Below are positions 17,187-21,259 of a stretch of DNA of 21,259 bases, piece after piece. Under the pieces are notes generated by a model. The model saw nothing but the letters and a program-made list of their open reading frames with translations, ran no database searches and was not told where the DNA came from. The stretch is taken from positions 1 to 21,259 of the forward strand of contig CAXNAA020000445.1 of the NCBI GenBank assembly GCA_964200075.2, given 5' to 3'. The translations under genes were made by a program, and so were the position numbers. The stretch is from Sphacelaria rigidula (Eukaryota > Phaeophyceae > Sphacelariales). Each line of letters opens with the position of its first letter. Positions within the stretch are counted from its first letter, which is position 1.

Positions 17187-18032
17187 ACCGGCATAGCTCG
17201 GACCAGGTTTGTGGGGCTTTTTTGAGCTCGAACCGTGACTACCCGCTGCGGCGGCCGCAGCCGCTGCGGCGGCATGCTATGTCAGTTTTTCGAGCCTTGG
17301 GAGCCACTTTTTTGCCTAAGTTGCAGTTGCTGGGGGTGACGTTTGTCAACTTCTTCAACAATCTTTCATTTTTCCGCTAAGTCATGAGCTACCTCATAAA
17401 CCACTCTTGGGCTCCCTTTGCAGTCACTTTTATATAGAGTATATTTTGAACTTTTATTCTTGAACTCAGATGGGGTCAGGCCGGTGACCATAGCTCTGGT
17501 AATCACATGTGCTGGACCAGCCTTGAACGTACGGTCAGATTCGAGGAAAACGCACTCCACACCCGCACTTTCCGCAAAGTACTCCTGCAATAAACTTCAT
17601 TGCCCTCCTACTCGACCCATTGCAATTGGTTCAGAGCGGGCGGCAAGGGCCTTTTTCACGCCGACTGCAGCTTCGGAAGGATCAATTTTCATATCGCTCC
17701 AGCATTTTTGTGTGGCGTGCAATCCATTGCTGAAATTCATCTTCGTCGGGTGGCAGCCCGTCAAAGATGGTGTCAGACACGCAGTTCTGGATGTGCTTTG
17801 GCACCAACTCTTGCGTGGTCAACAGTGCGCACTTAACCGACCGGCCTTTGTTACTTTTTCCCACTGCCTCCTCGTAATCTCGATACTTTTGGCAAAAGCG
17901 TCTGGAGGCTTGTTCACTGAATACTCGTCCATAAGTGGGCACTTTCAACGATCCACCCAGTGTCAACTCGGTTACTGTAAACTTCACCTTATCAACCGTC
18001 TCGCTGGCACCACCTCCTCTGCGCGCTGCCAT

Positions 18033-18210
18033 CCTTCCAACGCCCTCCTGTCACCGCAGTCGCGTTGGATTTGTGTGGCCTGCACCTCTCTCTCCGCCGC
18101 TTCCCCCCCTCCCTGTTATTAAAAATGAGCGTCCTCAGGTTCTACAAACGGTTGGGTGCGACGTCAAAAGCCCAACCCGGAAACGACAAGTGTCATACAC
18201 AAAGGTTCAT
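18033..18210 (-). promoter_or_regulatory. leader of the gag/protease element
   Basis: Between the LTR and the gag ATG. It contains a hairpin, GGTTGGG (18150-18156) pairing with CCCAACC (18171-18177). The block next to the LTR (minus strand ATGAACCTTTGT) is a decayed form of the 12-bp palindrome. Confidence 0.5.
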
Positions 18211-18474
18211 TGTAGGCTTGTCTAGAATCAGAACAAGGTCACAGTGCTGCTCCAGAGGCTTCCTCCCTGTCACGGGCGCCAAAGACTTCAACACTCCAGC
18301 AGTTATACGAACAGCATGTCTTCGTTACCTAGAAGTGATCCTTGTTTGCTCCCCTCGCAAACACAGTATGCTACGCATTTCATAATCACCTTCAACACGC
18401 ATCACAATATCCAAATTGATATCCATATGCTACGGTACTCCTCATGCTACAAGTGCTACTGTATTTTCTTTAGA
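18211..18474 (-). repeat. 5' LTR of the gag/protease element (TGTAAA family)
   Basis: Plus-strand ends TGTAGGC and CTTTAGA, about 264 bp, matching 12094-12359. It was inserted into the gag-B copy on its right, directly after the minus-strand GATTCGGCG, the point at which homology to the 20.45 kb copy stops. Confidence 0.8.
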
Positions 18475-19203
18475 CGCCGAATCACTGGAGCAGATCGACT
18501 CGCCCTGAGCATCGCAAGCCCAAAGCTTGCTCTGCTCGCTCTCATCACAAAGATAAAACCCCCCTGCAGCGGTGAGCATGCAAGGTGTGTCCCCAATTAC
18601 GCGCTGGTCCGGCGGCCACAAGCAACCGGGTCCTCTGCCTCTCAGCGCTAGCTCATCGGAGCAAGTCGGCTTCGCCCTTTCATCAGCAGCGGCAGCAGCG
18701 GCTGAATCAAATATACCCGCTTCAGCCACCATCTCCTGCCCACTCCTGAACGGCAACAGCGGCAGCTGAGCTGCCTGCAGTCCGCTTAAGCTGCGGCAAT
18801 ACCAGCAACATCCAAACCAGTCGGCGGGTGCGCTCTCATGCCTACCCGCTTGGACAGGCATGTGCTGTGTCTCCTTCCCGCTCTGCAGAGTGTAAACAAC
18901 TGCCCCGTATCGTTGCTGGAGTGCCCTGTATTGTTGTTTCAGATGCGCCACTTACTGCACGTTCGGCAAGCGCACGGTCGTGCCTGTTCCCTCTGACAGA
19001 CATGTGCTTTTTCACCGTTCACAGCGCATGCGAGAGTGCTCTCATGCCTGTTTCCTCTGACAGACACGTGTTTTGTGACCAGTGCGCGCTTCACAGTACC
19101 GTGAACCCCACGCGACGACGCATGCTTGCGCAACACTAAAAGCAACTGCTCGTGCCCAACATCATGAGCATGCTTCAAGAACATGCCACATAGTGCTGGA
19201 GGT
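18475..19203 (-). pseudogene. gag-B copy 2, truncated at both ends
   Basis: Minus strand from 19203: LCGMFLKHAHDVGHEQLL, RKHASSRGVHGTVK, a short repeat unit (HVSVRGNRHESTLA), then a frameshift that turns the next unit into CQREQARPCACRT, a collapsed repeat region (LKQQYRALQQRYGAVVY), GRHESAPAD, another frameshift, WPPDQRVIGDTPCMLTAAGG and CDAQGESICSSDSA, where the LTR at 18474 cuts in. Only one or two repeat units remain against five or six in copy 3. The N-terminal third is missing at the head-to-head junction. Function unknown as for the other copies. Confidence 0.6.
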
Positions 19204-20126
19204 GCCGTCCTACGGCCGCAGTCCTTCGAGCGAGAAATCAGTCGAGTTTTGAAGGAAATAGGAGAAGAATATGCGAGATGTATATCAGGGGAACGCGCGG
19301 TGGCCAAACCTCTTCAAGGTGACAGCAGTTTCTGACCTCATGCTGAAACATATTGCGATATGTCTGTGTGACACGTTCTTGGAGTATGTATGCTTATGAT
19401 GTTGAGAACCAGCAGTTGCTTTCCGCGTTGCGCAAGCATGCGTCGTCGCGTGGGGTGCATAGTACTATCAAGTGCGCACTGGTCATACAGCACGTGTCTG
19501 TCAGAGGGTACAAGCATGAAACCTCTCTCGCATGCGCTGTAGAGAGTGAGAAGCATGCGTCTGTCAGAGGGAACAGGCTCGACCGTGCGCTTGCCGAACG
19601 TGCAGTAGGTGGTGCGCGTCTGAAACAACGATACGGGGCAGCTGCTTGCGCTGTGAAGGGTGAAAAGAATGTGTCTCTTAGAGGGAGCAGGCACGACCTT
19701 GCGCTTGCCGAACGTGCAGTAGGTGCAGCACGTCTGAAACAACGATACGGAGCAGCTGCTTGCACTGTCAACGGTGAAAAAGAATGTGTCTGTCAGAGGG
19801 AACGGGCACGACCGTGCGCTTGCCGAACGTCCAGTAGGTTGTGCGCATCTGAAACAACAATACAGGGCAGCTGCGTGCACTGTAGAAGCCGAGAAGTATG
19901 TGTCTGCCCGAGAGAACAAGCACGACAGTGCACCCGCCGAACGTGCAGTCCGTAGTGCGCGTCTCCAGCAACGATACGGGGCAGCTATTTACACTTTGCA
20001 AAGCGGGAAGGGGACACAGCACATGTCTGTCCAAGCGGGGAGGCATGAGAGCGCACGCCGACTTGCTCCGATGAGCTAGTCCCAGCTGCTTGTGGCCCCC
20101 GGACCAGCGCGTAATCGGAGACACAC
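19204..20126 (+). pseudogene. gag-B copy 3, N-terminal part and repeats
   Basis: Plus strand, starting abruptly at YGRSPSSEKSVEF (the position after the TAA in copy 1). Two stops follow (TGA and TAG near 19250), then MRDVYQGNARW, LMLKHIAICLCDTFL, a small insertion and frameshift near 19390, and LLSALRKHASSRG. One 21-residue unit and four 38-residue units follow (VRGNRLDRALAERAVGGA, LKQRYGAAAC), ending in the longer unit (SGKGTQHMSVQAG) and WPPDQRVIGDT. A single extra A (five A instead of four, about 19777-19781) shifts frame between units 3 and 4. The best copy for defining the repeat. Confidence 0.65.
19495..20030 (+). repeat. coding minisatellite, 114-bp units (copy 3)
   Basis: The unit word TGTCTG (with variants) starts at 19495, 19558, 19672, 19787, 19901 and 20024: steps 63, 114, 115, 114 and 123. 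63, 114 and 123 keep the frame; 115 is the one-base A insertion. Confidence 0.88.
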
Positions 20127-20335
20127 GACACACTTCCTTTCATGAAGCAATACTCCTAGGGTCCTCCCTCGGGTGTTCAAGAATCCACCTTCGTTCGTGT
20201 CGTATATTCATGTCCTGTCCCCCCCGCCGAGAACACCTACTACCTACCCAGTTCTCTCTTGACCGCGGGTCTGAGGGCTTCTTGGACTATCGTGCTCACG
20301 TGGAAACATGGACTCAATACCACCATGGTTGCACA
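20127..20335. mobile_element. 209-bp insertion with 8-bp direct repeats
   Basis: Flanked by AGACACAC at 20119-20126 and 20336-20343. The other gag-B copies have a single such site (GGGACACACC in copy 2), and removing 217 bases rejoins RVIGDT to PCTLTAARG in frame. No clear terminal inverted repeat and no coding capacity, so the class is open; 8-bp duplications are typical of hAT transposons, among others. Confidence 0.65.
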
Positions 20336-21213
20336 AGACACACCTTGCACGCTCACCGCTGCAAGGGGGTGTCATCTTTGTGATGAGAGCGAGCAGAGCA
20401 AGCTTGGGGCTTGCGATGCTCAGGGTGAGTCTATCTGCTCCCGTGATTCGGCGAGAGATTATCCAGATGGTTTACACGGGCATCTGCTTGCAGGAAGAGT
20501 GGATGCCGGGCTGACGGATGTCGATTCGCTGGATTACGTGGTGTTGCGGTGGTCGTACGCCATTGCTGTTCACATGGACAGCTTTGGTGTGTTTGGCGGC
20601 GATGGCGAAGGGTTCTCCACTGTTGCGCCGCGGGGTGTTCGAGGAGTATAGTGTACTGTCATCAGGAGGCGAGTGATGCTACGGTAGGGTTGCACTTTTT
20701 GAACGAAAATGTTGCTCGGGGTGTTGCAAGCATCATTTTGAGAATCGGTATCATTTTCACTTGAAAAAGACTGAAAATTATGCCGATTCACGAAAAGGCC
20801 CCTGTGTGCATCTCCATGTCCTGTCCCCGGAGATTTGGGTTGCACCGTGAGCCCCATATATTTGCGCTCCTACAAAAGCGAGTGCAAGAAACAAAAAGTG
20901 CTACCCTTATCGTAGAATTGGTTAGACATTGCTTTTCGGGACTGTGCAGCTGTCCCCGTTTCGCCTCTCGTTTCCTCTGTAGAACTAACTGAAGCGCAGG
21001 TGTTCAGTACTGCCCAAGTATCTGTGGAGGCATACGGCTTGTCGCATTGGTTTGGCGGTGCGGATATACCGTTTGGTGGCGAGGTGAGCGGCTCCATGAG
21101 GGTGCGAGCTGTAGCTGGACTCATGGCGCGAGGAGCGAGTGTTCGAGCGGAAACGCTGCTGTATGGTGCGCACGGGGTCGTGGTTCGAGTGCTGCTGTTT
21201 CTCAGGAGCGGGC
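20336..21213 (+). pseudogene. gag-B copy 3, C-terminal part and ORFX
   Basis: Starts at PCTLTAARGCHLCDE, then CDAQGESICSRDSARDYPDG and HLLAGRVDAGL; ORFX begins around YVVLRWSY. After a frame change (near 20575) WTALVCLAAMAK and FEEYSVLSSGGE align with copy 1 (WTGLAYLVSL, LEEDGVVPSGG). A 231-bp inverted-repeat element interrupts here; behind it FRDCAAVPVSPLVSSV, LSHWFGGADIPF and VVVRVLLFLRSG follow until an LTR cuts in at 21214. Excising the 231 bp plus one TA restores the register between the two halves, though two stops remain at the site. The order gag-B then ORFX is the same as in copy 1, supporting one gene or one transcript. Function unknown. Confidence 0.55.
20682..20912. mobile_element. 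231-bp MITE-like element, TA target site
   Basis: Left end CGGTAGGGTTGCACTTTTTG (20682-20701) pairs with the right end CAAAAAGTGCTACCCTTATCG (20892-20912) apart from a few changes and one extra base. TA lies on both sides (20680-20681, 20913-20914). The interior has no ORF. Size, TA duplication and inverted ends fit a Tc1/mariner-type MITE. Confidence 0.75.
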
Positions 21214-21259
21214 TGTAGACTTCTGTCACTCAAGATCAGATAGCCATGTGGACTCCTCC
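21214..21259 (-). repeat. start of an LTR of the TGTAGAC family, cut by window end
   Basis: TGTAGACTTCTGTCACTCAA and the following bases match the left end of the LTR at 5679. It sits inside ORFX after GAGCGGGC, so this is another insertion; the candidate target duplication is GGGC. Confidence 0.85.

Larger units (their letters stand above)
16687..18032 (-). pseudogene. gag: gag with CCHC zinc knuckle
   Basis: ATG at 18032 (MAARRGGGASETVDKVKF). The N-terminal part to 17682 is open: GRVFSEQASRRFCQKY, EEAVGKSNKGRS, LVPKHIQNCVSDTIF, QWIARHTKMLERY. Frameshift near 17685, stop near 17595, then a second open part (LLQEYFAESAGVECVF, VVYEVAHDLAEK) to a TGA at 17366, another stop near 17283, an alanine run, the zinc knuckle (17145-17186), a proline-glutamine run and a Q/A-rich tail reaching the protease. 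Length about 400 codons fits gypsy gag. Particle assembly and RNA packaging are the expected roles. The LTR and leader to the right complete the 5' end of the element. Confidence 0.85.

Noticed and set aside
19338-19919. 193-codon minus-strand ORF over the gag-B repeats
   Set aside because: It is the antisense shadow of the 38-residue repeats; the repeat structure and homology to gag-B are on the plus strand. The matching plus-strand ORFs at 1239-1837 are shadows for the same reason.

Overview
The window reads as intergenic DNA of a eukaryotic genome, most likely an oomycete of the Phytophthora/downy-mildew type. That assignment rests on remembered resemblance of the reverse transcriptase, integrase and chromodomain text to oomycete Ty3/gypsy (Metaviridae-type) polyproteins; no search was run. 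I see no intact host gene, tRNA, rRNA or CRISPR array. Nearly everything is layered, decayed LTR retrotransposon DNA with stops, frameshifts, deletions and inversions.

Layout. 1-5935 is a minus-strand element: a 257-bp 5' LTR (5679-5935), a leader, and a gag-like gene with 38-residue tandem repeats (here 'gag-B') followed by an unidentified 3' ORF ('ORFX') ending at base 1. It is split by a 3118-bp plus-strand LTR element (1765-4882) with 280-bp LTRs and a 4-bp target duplication (AACG). The inserted element carries gag, a pre-RT linker, integrase and the end of ORFX, but no RT. 5936-7436 holds a broken unknown ORF and non-coding sequence. 7437-11343 is a minus-strand 3' LTR, chromodomain, integrase and RNase H; its integrase is split by a 1355-bp coding-free element of TRIM type (8765-10119) flanked by AGCT. 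11345-12359 is a plus-strand protease fragment running into an inverted LTR. 12360-15151 is a patchwork of old LTRs and 3' UTR copies. 15158-16052 is a plus-strand RT fragment joined tail-to-tail to a minus-strand protease, gag and 5' LTR (16058-18474). 18475-21213 holds two further gag-B copies arranged head-to-head; the plus copy contains a 209-bp insertion with 8-bp direct repeats and a 231-bp TA-flanked inverted-repeat element. An LTR start closes the window.

How the parts relate. The LTR families differ in sequence but share several things: 7-bp terminal inverted repeats of the form TGTARAN...NTYTACA, 4-bp target duplications where both can be seen, a polypurine tract ending in GGGGGTGC, a short hairpin block, and in the best copies a 12-bp palindrome directly after the 5' LTR. 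This suggests one lineage in which gypsy elements with pol supply enzymes to relatives without pol (the gag-B elements and the TRIM). The gag-B/ORFX family is the part I would examine first: an LTR element whose only recognisable protein is a gag-like head plus a tandem-repeat domain and an unidentified C-terminal region.

Limits. All homology is by eye and memory, boundaries in decayed parts are good to about 10-30 bases, and functional statements about gag-B and ORFX are inference.
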